From: Alligator mississippiensis
Lineage: Eukaryota; Chordata; Crocodylia; Alligatoridae
Direction: 5' to 3'
Assembly: GCF_030867095.1 (NCBI RefSeq)
Contig: NC_081828.1
Span: 2,495,001-2,559,000 of the forward strand
Length of the DNA stretch: 64,000 nucleotides
Shown here: piece after piece, positions 1 through 12,229 of the stretch
Layout: each line of letters opens with the position of its first letter
Position numbering within the stretch: position 1 is the stretch's first letter
Made by a program: the position numbers and the translations under genes
Notes under the pieces: generated by a model
Seen by the model: only the letters and a program-made list of their open reading frames with translations
The model's database searches: none
What the model was told of the DNA's origin: nothing

Positions 1-2441
1 GTACTGGGATAGAAGTGGGAAGGAAAGACTGCTTGGCCATTGCAGAATAGGCAGCCTCTCTAGTGCGTTGCTACCAACTGTGGGCAGCCCTTTGAGCAAG
101 AAGAAGGAAACTATTGCTAAGAAAGGGGACAGAAGGCAAAAGATACTGCTCATATCTGCCCAAGAAAGCAGCATCCAGTACCTGGAATAAAGCAAACACC
201 TGTCATACCTTGGCAAGCAATACCACTCACTTATAATAAAAGACAGATGCAATGATGCTTGCCAGTGCTGCTTACAGCCTGTGTCAGCAGCCTTTTGGCC
301 CTGAGCAACTGGAGCAGGACCGACTACCTGAGCCCCGTGTGCATGCAGCACCTTGGCCAGGCTCCAGTGTATCAGTGTTCCTGGCTGCCAGGTAGGAGGC
401 AGTTGTGTAGTCCTTTGCATTTTCTTCTCTATCAGTCATGCCCAAAGGAAAGGGAAGGTCTGTGCCAGCATCTTGTGCCAAAATCCAGTCCAACTCTTCA
501 TACTATGGAGAGGTGGCTGGTGTGCTATCAGCTGCCTTGTTTTAATCCTGAACCTGCAGGCATGCCCATGATTTGGGCACAGTTCCACTTAACATCCTGG
601 TTGTGACCTTGCTTGGTCAATGCCATAGCAGTTCCCTGTACATTCACCTCTCCCCCGAGGGCAAGGAGATGCAGGACTGCAGCACGGGTCCAACTGGAAG
701 CATGACAAGCACAGCAAAGGGCTAGCTAGAGAGATTCTTGGAGTCCAAAGAGAGGCAGACCCCGATCACATGCTAGCTTTGAAAACAGAAAAACAGGAAG
801 GTACACCTTGACCACAGAGCAGCAGGGGTCCCACAAGTAAACAGGCCCACCAGCAAAGGCAGAAACAGCATGAGAAAGCCACCGACAAATCACCTGAACA
901 CTATGGAGGACAGAGGTCATCATATCAACGTAACTATAATATATGCAACTCTGATGGGAACTTACTCCCAATACTGACAGGAAGCAAATCTCAGAAGCAA
1001 TTTACCAGTTCAGAGTACATATATAAAAGTGCATGCCCCATGTACAAATACTTTTCATTCAAACAATCAGGTTTGCATCAGTGCAAACAAGTCCTAAACC
1101 TGATCCCCACATTATCAATTGGGGGAGGAGAAGAAAGAGAGTCAGCTATATCCTCCAAGGCTCCACTCCTGCTTCAAATCCTCTGTAAATATTTAATAAT
1201 TTCACTTATTAAGGCTTTGCCTTTTTATAAGGACTTTCATATATATTTGCAAAGAGTGCGTCTTTAATGTCAAAAATTTATGCTCTGCATTCATTAATTC
1301 TTTATCCCTTTTCATAAAAAGGAAGCCAAACCATTTTGAAAGATTATTAAAGAATCCTTCACGTAAAAAAAAAACAAAACAAAAAACTGTCAAAGCTTTT
1401 TGTAAATGCAAGCATTAAGAAAACCAACTACGCCAAGGAGAAGGAGCAGAATTTACATGGGGGAAGGGACTGACAGATGTGTGCGCACAGACACCCGACT
1501 TGCCTTCCCAAAGCCAAGCTGACTCGGACTTAATTTGACCTTTTCCAGGCGTGTCCTTAAGATACACGTCTTAAGAACACTTCCTAAAGGTGAAATCAGA
1601 TCGACACATTTACAGGTCTCAGCTTTTCCTGTGGCTTCTCATTAACTACACTTATTCTTCCCTAGTTAGTTAATACCTCAGCAACAAAAGGCTATTGACC
1701 ATCTCTATCGGCACTGCCTCCTCTTGCATTCTTCACTGGCATCCACAGTAGTTCTCCAAAGCCGAGTTTATTCCTTCCACTTCCTTTTGCCTTCCCCTTC
1801 TCCAGCTCCTTATTTTCCCACCTCACCACCTTTTAGAACATGTGCCACAACTCACCAGCACCACATGCATATGTTCCCGCTCTACCCCAGCCCGAGTCTC
1901 TCACCAAATCACGGGACTTCCTTATCTTTAGTCACCAACATCCATTCCCACCTTACTCTCCCACTGCTAGACTTCATCTGCAGACGGCCCATCTCGCCTG
2001 CGAATCCAATCGCCACTACATCCAAAGTACCACAGTGATCTTCTTCTCCACAACCTGAATTCTCCTTCTGTCTCCGAATCTCTCCCCTCTTCCAAAGACA
2101 CCTTTGCAACAGGGCAGAAGGGCTCAGTGAAAATTATACCCCAAAAAACTTTAAAAGAAAGCCTGGTCATAAAACAGCAGCAATCTGGACCAGAGTGACA
2201 CAGCCCACATCTCGCACACGGATGAATTTTCCTTTACTTAAGTAAGCATTGCTGGCATCTCAATGGCAGAAGCTGTCAAATGATGAGCCAACCCTGAAAG
2301 TACAAGTTTCAATTGTATAAGTGTTCTTTTCCATTAACTCCTGCCACCCCTTATTCCAACTTGTTAGATTTCCCCTACTTTTCCAAAACCAAGATTTTTT
2401 TCCCCTTTATATACAAGTGTTTCACTCTCCCAATTTCCTCA
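1..2441 (-). other. TESK2: Presumed TESK2 intron 2, distal part
   Basis: No exon is recognised here. The stretch lies downstream of the TESK2 first coding exon on the minus strand and none of its open frames resembles the next kinase-domain segment of TESK2, so I take it as intron. Open frames are short and unlike known proteins. A pyrimidine-rich patch lies at about 1700-2100. Assignment to TESK2 rests only on position. Confidence 0.5.
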
Positions 2442-2969
2442 GTGGTGGCAGATAACAGAACAAGGAGCAACAGGTCTTAGGTTCCAGCAAGGGAAGCGTA
2501 GGTTAGATATTAGGAAGAATTTCTCACCAGGAGGGTACTAAAGCACTGGAACAGGCTCCCCAGAGAGGTGGTGGAGTCTCCATCCTTGGAGGTTTTTAAG
2601 ACCCAGTGGACACATCTACATGAAATGCTTTGAGGACAGTAGAGTAATCCTACTATGCATTAGCATGGGTTTTTAATTCTACTGTGCATTAGCATGGCAG
2701 GAAGTCTACTGTGCATTAGTGTCACCAAAAAAGCATGTGCCAGCACTAATGTGCAGTAGCACTAATTACAGCACATTAAGGTAGTACCTATAATTATAGG
2801 TAATAAGCTTAATGTGCTATAATTATAGTGCATTCATGAACATGTAGATACACCCAGTTACACAAAGCCTTGGCTGGGATGAGATAGCTGGGCATGGTCC
2901 CTCTTTGAGCAGGGGGCTGAACCAGATGACCTCCCAAGGTCCCTTCTAACCTCAATTTCCTATGATTTA
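2442..2969 (+). mobile_element. CR1 LINE 3' end, split by an inserted DNA transposon
   Basis: Bases 2442-2607 match the end of the CR1 reverse-transcriptase frame, with the typical stretch for a 'lid' of ISRKNF-like and LP-EVV residues followed by SPSLEVFK-like codons. Bases 2859-2969 continue with the CR1 3' untranslated tail (GGGATGA, GATGACCTC, TCCCTTCTAACCTC). The two halves are contiguous in CR1 and are separated here by a 243-bp insertion described separately. The copy is 5' truncated, as is usual for CR1, and diverged. Confidence 0.8.
2608..2850. mobile_element. Short non-autonomous DNA transposon (hAT-like MITE) nested in CR1
   Basis: The ends form an imperfect inverted repeat: ACATCTACATGAAATGC on the left, and the complement of the right end reads TATCTACATGTTCATGAATGC. 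Flanking 8-mers GACCCAGT and CACCCAGT agree at 7 of 8 positions and restore a continuous CR1 when one is removed, which fits an 8-bp target duplication of the hAT superfamily. The interior is A+T-rich and partly self-complementary, with repeated TACTGTGCATTAG-like motifs in both orientations. There is no coding capacity. The superfamily is inferred from duplication length alone. Confidence 0.6.
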
Positions 2970-4080
2970 CAAAACACACCAGTTTATCCCTATACACAGG
3001 TTCCTTTAGATCACTGGCACATGCTAAAGGCAGCCCCATGGGAACCCCCACTGCGCAGGTGGCACATGGAGCCCTGAGCTCTCCCACATTGCACAGAAGT
3101 GGGAGAGGTGGCCACCAGCATCTTTGGACATCCATACTTTATAATACCAGTTCTTCAAGACCAACATTTCTCAGGTTACAAAGGAAGATGACACTGGGGT
3201 AGTCTGGGTGCCAAGTAAGAGTTTATTACAGCTAAATTACTTCAAGAAAAAAGTGAAGTAGTAACATTGGTTTAGGATGGTTTTCACACTGATTAGTTGT
3301 TATATTAACACCCCTACTTCCAATTCTTCAGAGGGAGGGAAATATATGCGCAAGAGAACAATGCTTTCCTAACCAAAGCCAACTGGAATTGCATCATTAG
3401 GATTTTAAACACACGTTCAGAAGTAATTCTAAATACTGCCCCCTCATAAAACACAGATGAATAGATTCAAAATTGCTGCAGATTTCCATCATTGATGTCT
3501 TTCGAGAGAGAGCCTACTCTGCATTTTAAGGGTTTTGTCCCTAAGAAATCCTCCCAGTACCATGATAGATGTGCTAGTGGGAATGGAGGTGAAACCAAGT
3601 TATGTTACATTCTGAAAGGTAATAAGTTTGTAGTTGAGATGATATACTCTATATTATAAAGATCAAATAAGTTATCCTAATGCAATCTCTGTCAAACCAA
3701 GCTAAAATTTACAGCAAATGAAAAACTTGTATAGTTTGTTACTTTTAAAATTCATTTATTCATTCATTATATGAAAAAAATCCCTTCTGTTTTGAATTTG
3801 TAGTGTGCAATGGAGATCAAACACAGAAGAAACATGGAACACAATATCTGTATGTGCCATTTACTGATAAGAACCTGCATTTTTTCCCCGTCATTAGTTT
3901 GTTCTTGATCAAATCATTAAGACTGTTGTCCCTTTTTGCTTTTATGAGGAGAAAGCATACAGTCTTATCAAAGGAGTACTGACCCAGAGTTTGAGATCAG
4001 ATCTGTGTAAACACAGCATGGCCAGCGCTCCAGAGAAGTTCACTCATTTTATTGCTATTTCAGCAGAGTAGGAAAAGAAA
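2970..4080. other. TESK2: No gene seen (presumed TESK2 intron 2)
   Basis: A+T-rich sequence without recognisable exon or repeat. Confidence 0.4.
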
Positions 4081-4128
4081 GCAGGGCTGGAAGGGACCTC
4101 ACAAGGTCATCTAGTACCATTATATAAA
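4081..4128 (-). mobile_element. CR1 LINE 3' tail fragment
   Basis: The plus strand reads GGCTGGAAGGGACCTCACAA then GGTCATCTAGTACC, the reverse complement of the CR1 3' untranslated end. Only the tail is present. Confidence 0.7.
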
Positions 4129-4309
4129 GCCACACTCAACCTCCTATGGGCAAGTTCAGAGAGGCACACAATTTAACAGTGTCAGCAAACAGTGCACACA
4201 GTGGCAAGCAAAGAAAAAAAAAGTAATAAAGGGAGTTTATTTCTTTATTGCACTTTAAAAGTCATGATAAAGCTGTAAGGCAGGCAACAAAAGTATGTTG
4301 AAACAGAGT

Positions 4310-4500
4310 TCAGGATTGGACTCAGTCCTGCACTAAAACCAGCTCACCAAGAGGCCTTGGGCATAGCAATTCATCTCTGGACTTCAAGTCCTCCTACCCC
4401 GATCAGTAAAATGAAGAGGATTAAGCTTATCTACATGCGAGGGGAGCTATGAGCTTTACCTTCATAGACCACTTTTGCACAGTACTTGCATATCTTCATG
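4310..4500 (+). mobile_element. MIR SINE relic
   Basis: The order of motifs GCCTTGGGCATAGCAATTCA, CTCTGGACTTCAAGTCCTCC and GTAAAATGAAGAGGATTA follows the MIR core and 3' part (consensus CCTTGGGCAAGT, CTCAGTTTCCTC, GTAAAATGAGG). MIR is an ancient amniote-wide SINE, and the divergence here fits great age. Confidence 0.6.
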
Positions 4501-6444
4501 ATGAACCACAAAAGAGACAAGAACTTAAATCTTCCCCACCCAAAAGCTAAATATTACCCTGTAATTATTCCCTTTATGGCTCGGATTTTATAATTCACAG
4601 CTAATACATTTCCATTAAACTACAATTTTTTTCTGAGCCCGTTTGAAAAAAAAAAAAAAAGATACAATACAAATAACCATACATCAAAGCCTGGAGCACA
4701 ACTTGAGATAAAAAGACTACATGATCTGTCCCTTCAGTCTTTAGGATCACATTATATCTCGTATCTGGTACTCAATTAACCCCTTTCCCACTGCATAAGT
4801 GACTTGTTGGTCACAAGTTACCCAAAATAATATAATATCTGCTGATTTCCTTTCTAGCATCTTCATGAGGAACTTGAAAAAACATTTCTAGCAAAAAAAA
4901 TGTCTTGACAGCATTTTTTTTCCTCACCAAGTTCCGTTTTTATGATTGAAAACTTGCTAAGAAGCTTCTCCTTACACTTCATCCTAATAGGCAGTGTTCA
5001 GGATGCTAGTCCATCGCTAGGGAAGTGCCTATGGTAGAATTAAAACTGCATTCATGATTCTGCAACAGCTTTAAATAAGAGGAGATTTGGGGTACAAGAG
5101 TAGCATTTTTGGTTACTGGGAAATACAGTAAAGAAGAAAATATCCATGTACCAACAGTCTGATACATCTAAAAGCCCTTCCTGAAGTGCTTCCAGTACTG
5201 CTCCAAAAAGGTACTTCATATTTAAAATGCAATGGATAATCTCCTAAGATATCTTAAGTGAAAGTATGTCTGATTCAGTGTCCAAGGGGCAGAGTTTGAC
5301 CGAACACTGTCATTTATTCACAAAGCTCCAAAGGTTATAAATAGCTAAACTTACTTTTCCAAGACGTCACCTGGGGTGTCCCGTAGCTTCCGCCACTGTG
5401 TTTTATTTACTGAAGTGAGGGGAAAGAGCAACTAAGACAGTAACGCAATTGCTCGCGTTTCAGTGACGGTAGTCGGCTCCGATCAACGTCCCCGTAACAT
5501 CAATAGCTAGTCACAGACATGCACCAGCTGCCTCAGAGGCAGACCAGTGTCGACCAGGACCCCCTGCTCGCTCCCCAGCTTTAACCATGAAGACCCCCAC
5601 AACTCTTCTACACCCCCCGAGAGACCAACAGAAGGAGGCCTAGCCAAAATCCCAGGCAAGACAAGAAGGTCTCCACATGTGCTGAAGGCAGAGAAGGGGA
5701 GTGGCCATCATGGCTAGTGGTTTAGTAGAAGCAAGATCACTAGGTTTTTTTTGGAAATTACGGTCTTGCCTCACTGCCACATCTGCCGAAAGGGAGAAGT
5801 TATGGCTATCCCAGATGCGTAGGCTGAGGGCAGTGCTGTTTTAAAAGTTACAGCTCTCTGCAGTATTTTCTTTTAACTTTTATTTCTAAATTGGTTGGGG
5901 CACAAACCAGCTTTCTTGCAGGAGAACACTGGTTTACGAGTAGGACTAACTTTCCTACTTCTAATTGCTCCTAATTTTCTATCATTCTGTGATTACATCA
6001 GTACAGCCCGCCATCTGATGTGGAATGGACATCTAACCTGAATCTCTGTCACTTATATTAGAAAGACCTTCCACCCCAGAGTGGCTAAGCACAGGACAGA
6101 CTACCCATGGCAGGAAACACAGAGATGGACCATGCAAAGGAAACAAACCAAAAGAAAGGGGAGAGAGGATAACTCATTTATTTCAGTCACAGTAATCTTT
6201 GGTCTTGTAATTCAAGCAAATTCAAAGTTGTCCATAGCAAAATGGATTTCATGCTGAAAGTGAGTTTCTAAGACACTGCATGCAAACGTAGCAAATCTGC
6301 TACTTGGTCACTCTGGTACTTGCTTTAAAAGCAGGCATCAAGTGATGGTGTGGCAAGTGGACTACTGAATGCACTGTGGTAACCTCTCTCCCTGCTTTCA
6401 TGATCCAATGTGGTAAGAAAAGCAAAAACTATTTCTAGATATTA

Positions 6445-6447
<3 letters not shown>
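4500..6447. other. TESK2: No gene seen; contains a CpG-rich patch (presumed TESK2 intron 2)
   Basis: Mostly A+T-rich. An exception is about 5360-5560, which has many CpG dinucleotides and a CRE-like site (see findings). No splice-flanked open frame that I can tie to TESK2. Confidence 0.4.

Positions 6448-6493
<46 letters not shown>
6448..6493 (+). repeat. Poly(A) tract, 46 bases
   Basis: Uninterrupted A run. No processed gene copy is recognisable upstream, so it may be a simple repeat or the tail of an unrecognised retrocopy. Confidence 0.9.
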
Positions 6494-6497
<4 letters not shown>

Positions 6498-6499
6498 TG

Positions 6500-8000
6500 T
6501 GCCACTTCTCCTCCCCTCCCCTGCTTTACTCTGTTCCCAGTCTCTCTCCTCGTTTCTCCAAGAAGAGCTATCTTAGACTAACACAGGTGTTTAAGACCAA
6601 GCCTCAGGACCTAAAGGCACAGATATTTGATGGAATGAAACTAAGGGTTGTTACAGCATCCAAGGTGCTCCCCAATGGTCGCAGCAGTCTTGGGACTGAC
6701 CTGACTTGAAACGGTCTAGGAAATAATGGCTGCTTAAGTAACTGTTTTGTTGGAGACTTCTTGCCCAAGTGGACTCTGTTCTGTGCACGTGCAATCAGAT
6801 TCTTCACTGGAGCTTTGCATGCACCCTAGATATTCTCTGGCTCTCCACCCAAGTATGCCAATGGTTCAGCAGCCCCAACCAGCACTTACTTCCTTTGCCA
6901 AAACTGAAGCCCAGAGGAGCAAGGATCAATAAAAGCAGAAGCAGGGGGCAAAAATGTCAGGTTAGGAAACCCATATGGACATCATGTCATGAAGAACCAG
7001 ATCCTCATGGTCAGTAACTTCTTATTGCAAGGGACCATACATATAACAAAGTAGGAGCAAAAAGCACTCAATCTATAGGAGGGGGCTTGGTACCTCCTTT
7101 GGCCCACTACTCACTGAGGCCAGCATCTACTTCAGGCACATCTAGTTTTCTGCAGGCTCCAAGCAGCCCTCATTTACAGACAAGGTGAGAGTCTAGCAGG
7201 CATGATGGAGCAGAAAGCATCCAGAAGTCTGGAGACAGACACACTAAGTACTGATACACTGGGCACCATCAAAGCACTGTCCCAAGACTGATGAGGTTTA
7301 GGGATCATCATCATTGCAAAAGTTCTCTCTTTTGGATGAGCCATAGATCTGCCCATGACACAATTAAAATAAGTCAAGTTCCTAGCTCCAGAGGCCTGGC
7401 CAAATTCCTCTCTATAAAACAGCATACTTCATTGCCTGCTCTAAATTCTTGTGGTGCAGCACCGCTGTTAAATGAGAGCTATTTCAGTGGTGGGTGAAGT
7501 AATCCCTCAGTATCATTTCCTCATTTCAAAACAGGTTATGGAGCTACTTTAGGGAGGGAAGTCTGTAGAAAAAAAAAAAAAAAAGGTAAGGCTATATTCA
7601 GTTCAAGGTGCACCCAGATCAAGCAGAATATAGATCAGGTCCCCTCTTCAAGAAACTGGCAATAGCTCTTTACTTACTTAGTTTTTATGGGCTAAAGGAT
7701 GCACAAAAACTGTGCCAAAAAGGTCCAAGTTGCAAGCAAGAGCCGAGCAGAGCTTCAACTCAATACAGAAAAACTGCAGAAAGGCAAACGCACTGCATTT
7801 TCAGCCAGAACCTGCTCACCTTGCACCCCTTTCCCACTTTAGGCTGAAGATGTTTCCTGGCCTCCGCTGCATAAAGCAAAGAAGCCAGGTGAAAAACCTG
7901 CATCTAAAAATGGGAGAACTGTCCGAGAAAAAGATTGCTGGACACAAGACTAAATTTGCTCAAGCTGCCGGTAGTTATGGGACAGACCTGTACTGCTACC
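6500..8000. other. TESK2: No gene seen (presumed TESK2 intron 2)
   Basis: Short open frames only, none recognisable. A short poly(A) run occurs at about 7569-7584. Confidence 0.4.
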
Positions 8001-8004
8001 GACA

Positions 8005-8325
8005 ACGCTGATCAGGCCAGAAAGGAGCACAGTAATCTAGTCTGACGCCCTCTGTAAATACATACCATCACAGTTCAGGCCAGTTACTCCTATACTGAAC
8101 TGTGTGTCTGACTATTGGTAGATCCTCCTCCTAAAAGTCATCCAAGCTTGATTTGAAGACAGAATCCACTGCTTCACTTCGTGTTTGTTCTAGTGGTTAC
8201 TCACCTTTCACCGCTATAAACTAGAAATTGGGTGCATGTTTAACTGGCCTAAATTCAGCTTCTAGCCAGTTTCTCATTATGGCTTTGTCCGTTTAATTAA
8301 GAAGCCCTTTAGTCATTGGCAATCC
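8005..8325 (-). mobile_element. Old CR1 LINE 3' fragment
   Basis: Reading the plus strand, GGCCAGAAAGGAGCACAGTA, ATCTAGTCTGACGCCCTC and then AAGTCATCCAAGCTTGATTT match, as reverse complement, the 3' end of older reptile CR1 copies (consensus tail GAGGTCAGACTAGATGAT, TGGTCCCTTCTGGCC). Strongly diverged. Confidence 0.6.
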
Positions 8326-8329
8326 CTCA

Positions 8330-8650
8330 ATAGGAGGATGATCTCTACCATGGCTCACTGATGGGTCTTAAGATGACTTAAGAGTCCAAACCATTGAGCC
8401 ACAGATCTGTCCACAGAAGCTGCAGGCCTTTCCACAGGCTGCAGGCTGGGATTCATCTCCCTTTCCTGCCTCTGTTCTCTCTTCTCTGCTTCAAGGACGA
8501 GACACTTTACCTCGAAACAGGCTGATGCTTAGTTGAGGTTGCAGGATCACCGGCATCACCTGGCAGACAGCTCCTTCTAATTCAGCATGTTTTCTTGAGG
8601 TATGCCTCCAACAAGTCCTTGTAGCATTTCCTCTGGCCACTGTGAGATCT
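8330..8650 (-). mobile_element. Degraded non-LTR retroposon fragment (C-terminal region)
   Basis: On the minus strand one frame reads RYKDLLEAYLKK-like residues, and further down GLLSHLKTHQ. This resembles the tail of some vertebrate and invertebrate LINEs, which carry an RYKD-x-LK segment followed by a C2H2-like RIGLxSHxRTH motif. Frames are broken and the cysteines of the zinc-finger-like motif are not all recognisable. The family is uncertain. Confidence 0.35.
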
Positions 8651-8809
8651 CAGGCCATTACTACACTGGGAGCAAAGCACTTGTTTTGGGAGTCAGAGTT
8701 AAGCATCTGCACACAACATCTAGTCCAGTGAAGTTGGTACCTGAAGATAACTGACTCAGTGCTGGTAAAAATAGCTTCAGCAAGGAAGCTGGTGTTTGTG
8801 GGGCAATTC

Positions 8810-9693
8810 CCATAGCTTTGTGTCATCTGCAAACTTGGACAGAGTACATTTGACTCCCTCGTCCAAGTCGCTGATGAAGACATTAAAGAGTATCGGTCCA
8901 AGGACCGAGCCCTGCGGGACCCCACTGCCCACACCCTTCCAGGTCGAGACCGACCCATCCACCACGACTCTTTGGGTGCGACCCTCTAGCCAATTCGCCA
9001 CCCACCGGACTGTGCAGTCATCCACGTCACAGCCTCTTAACTTGTTCACCTTATGGGGTGGGATACCGTATCGAAGGCCTTCCTGAAGTCTAAGTATACG
9101 ACATCCACCCCTCCTCCTGTGTCCAGGTGTTTCGTAACCTGGTCATAGAAAGAGACTAGACTGGTCAGGCACGATCTGCCCGCCACAAACCCATGCTGGT
9201 TTCCCCTCAGCATAATTTGTCTTGCCGGGCTCTCGCAAATGTGAGCCTTGATAATTTTTTCAAAGACTTTGCCAAGGATGGAGGCGAGACTGACTGGCCT
9301 ATAGTTGCCCGGGTCCTCCTTCCTCCCCTTCTTGAAAACGGGGACCACATTGGCCCTTTTCCAGTCCTCCGGGACTTGGCCCGTGCGCCACGAGCGTTCG
9401 AATATTCCCGCCAGTGGCTCTGCAATGATGTTGGCCAGTGCCTTCAGCACCGTCGGATGGAGCTCATCCGGGCCTGCCGACTTAAAGGCATCCAGTTCTT
9501 CCAAGTGACTCTGCACCATCTCAGGATCTACGCATGGCAGTCTGGTGCCTTGCTGCTGCCTCTCTACAACCCCAGTGAGAGACTTGTTGTGCCCCTCACT
9601 TAGGGACACTGAGGCAAAGAACTTGTTGAGGAGTTCAGCCTTGTCCCCCCTGTCTGTCACCAATTGTTTCTGCCCATTTAGCAGGGGTCCTTT
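8810..9693 (-). mobile_element. CR1 LINE, reverse-transcriptase fragment truncated at both ends
   Basis: The minus strand encodes the middle of a CR1 ORF2. From the 5' side come GDKAELLNKFFASV, AGPDELHPTVLKALA, NYRPVSLASILGKVFEKII, HGFVAGRSC and [16 protein letters not shown] one-base shift follows near 9048, and the next frame carries [34 protein letters not shown] and FADDTKLW. The FADD box is the catalytic metal-binding site. The copy stops abruptly just after FADDTKLW and lacks the rest of the frame and the 3' tail. That is unusual, since CR1 copies normally keep the 3' end. It is close in sequence to the CR1 at 41.5 kb and so fairly young. Confidence 0.92.
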
Positions 9694-9699
9694 CTGGAA

Positions 9700-11427
9700 A
9701 TTGTGATGAATAAAGACATACCAAAGCAGTTTCCCCGAACTAAGCCCTTTAGTACTGGCATTTTCTACCTACACACAGTGACAGAGTCACGTCTCAATTA
9801 TCTCTCCAATAAAGCTACAGAATAACTGTTGATTGCAGCTGGAAGGCGTTTTTTTCTCCAGCCCTTGCATTATATTGGCAGCTTTTTCCTACCCTTATTC
9901 CAGTGTAACATTGATTATCTTCCTCCCCATCTTCAGTGCTAGAAAACTGTATAGGTCTGGCATCAGCATTTAAAAAAAAGTCTTGATCCTAGAATAAATC
10001 GATAGTGTCTACAGCATAGAAACATGTCCTCTTTTAGGATTTTAGAAATGTATAAAAACAAATCAAGCCCTTTACAAGCTAGTCACCTAATGGTCTTATG
10101 CAGGGCCCACAAACAACAAGGTTATTGTACATCTTCACATCACTGTTTTAAGCAACTATGGAAGGATGGTTACTCTAACACACCCCCTATTTACACTTCA
10201 ATGCAGGCAATGAATTCATTTTCCTGCTACAGGCCTGGCAATAAGTGTTCATAATGACATGTTAAGAACAAGGAACAGAGAACCTTCAGATCAAGTGGTA
10301 AAGACAAGAAGAAAATGCAGAGCTGGATTTGAGGTTTCCTGTATGCTTTAGCAAGTTACTAGCTAACTTCTACAGTGTTGCTTTCATAATATTTTAACCC
10401 CGCTGCTGGAAATATTTAATTGCAGGTCATTAATACATTCGACGGAAACCTGCTCTGTTGTAGGTCTGCAGAACCATTTAATAGAAGTTGTGGCGCTCAG
10501 CACATCAAGCAGTCTAATAGGCACACTCTTACAGCACCGTGTTAGCTGCCCGCAGGATAGGGTTTCCCTGAAGTTAGCCATACATACACACGAAAGAAGT
10601 CTTATGCTTGTACGCTACTTTGCTAGGTAACTGGAAATGGAGAAAGAAAACATTTCAGGGATATTTGCACAGGCAAGGCCTTTAGTCATTTGTCTCACTT
10701 TCTGTGAGTATTTCTAAGTATAATAAAATAATTGCTAAGATGCTTTAGTGCATGCAGCCTTAATTCTTCTGCCTGACTTCAGGCTAACACAGTTGCCTAC
10801 CTCTCAAAATATCCTACCAAAAGCATAGCAAATACAAAAGCTCCAAAGAACTGTTATGTGTAATGGCCACTACAAAGGATACTTTAAGAGAAGAAGTGTT
10901 TCATGTACTAAGGAGGGCAAGGAGAGAACTGTCCGTTAGTATGCTGCAAGTCCAAGGACCAAAAATGTGTTTGCACAAGCAACATGAAGCAAGCTGTGGT
11001 TGCAAGAAGCTCCCCCCAATAGACCTCATGGCCTAACGGCTCTCATAATCAAAACCACTATTTTTCCTGTCTTCATCTGCACGCTGAAAATTGTACAAGT
11101 GCACCATCCTCTCCACAGATGAATTTTCTGCTTCAAAAAAAAAAAAAAAAGACACAGATGGGAGTTGAAGGGGGTCCAGTGAAGTTAAGGTTTAAACCCT
11201 GCCTCTGAATATGCAAACTGTATGAGTCAATGATATGCCCTACACAATACTCATCATTTAAATTAAGTCCCAGTTTCTGCTGCAACAGGAATAGATTGGT
11301 CTTTACAAATAAAACGTAAGGGCGGTTATCACCTTTTTACATCTAAGCATAAACACACAGGTTTAGTGTGAATATATCATGAAAATCAAACATTTACTCT
11401 TTACTTCCAGACTCTGCTTTTCATATC

Positions 11428-11460
<33 letters not shown>

Positions 11461-12229
11461 CCTTCCTGTATATAAATTCACCTAGTGCTAGTGATGGCTG
11501 CCATACCAATGCCTGTCAAGTCTGAAGTCCTGTTTATGCAGAGAACAGGTGCCGTACAGACAGCTTTTCTGCAACACGCAGCCAGCATGCTCGAGCCCTG
11601 CCAGGGAGGAACCACCTCCAACAATAAGAGAGGGCAGTTTGTCTGCAGGCCAATTCCATTTCTGGCAGTCTCAGCACGAAGACCAATGATGCATAGGCTC
11701 GTATTTGTATTTTAAAAACCATTAGAAGTGCAAATATTTTATCATTTACTTTTACCACGTTAACTGCGGATTCTAGTTTTGAAGTGTGCTCCCCACATTG
11801 TTCTAAATTCACGGTTCCCAATCTCTCCTTCAGTCTGGGTCTCTGCATGGATTAATGGTTAGTTATCCCCCTCTCTCCTCTTTACCACATTACTTGTCAT
11901 CTGCAGTTCCTCCAACACCACTGACAACAGCCAATATTGGTGCAAGGGACACGGATGAGTGAAAAGATTTTTTAATGCACTGGAGAGTACCACAGTTCCA
12001 TTAAAAATATCAGGACTCTCCCATGCACCAGTAACATGCAACTTAAATGGATCAATATATTTACTCACTGAAGGAACTTGCAGGATAGCTGCCAACAGTA
12101 TTCAATTTTACTTCCAATTTGCTGATGAAGTCACTGGTGATTAACATTTAGGAATGACATGTACTGGCAGAAGAATAAGTAATATGGCAGTTGCATCAAA
12201 GAATCTGGACTATTTGGTAACCTAGGACT
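9700..12229. other. TESK2: No gene seen (presumed TESK2 intron 2)
   Basis: A+T-rich intronic-type sequence. A 27-base poly(T) tract lies at 11430-11456 and an A run at about 11136-11151. No exon recognised. Confidence 0.4.
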
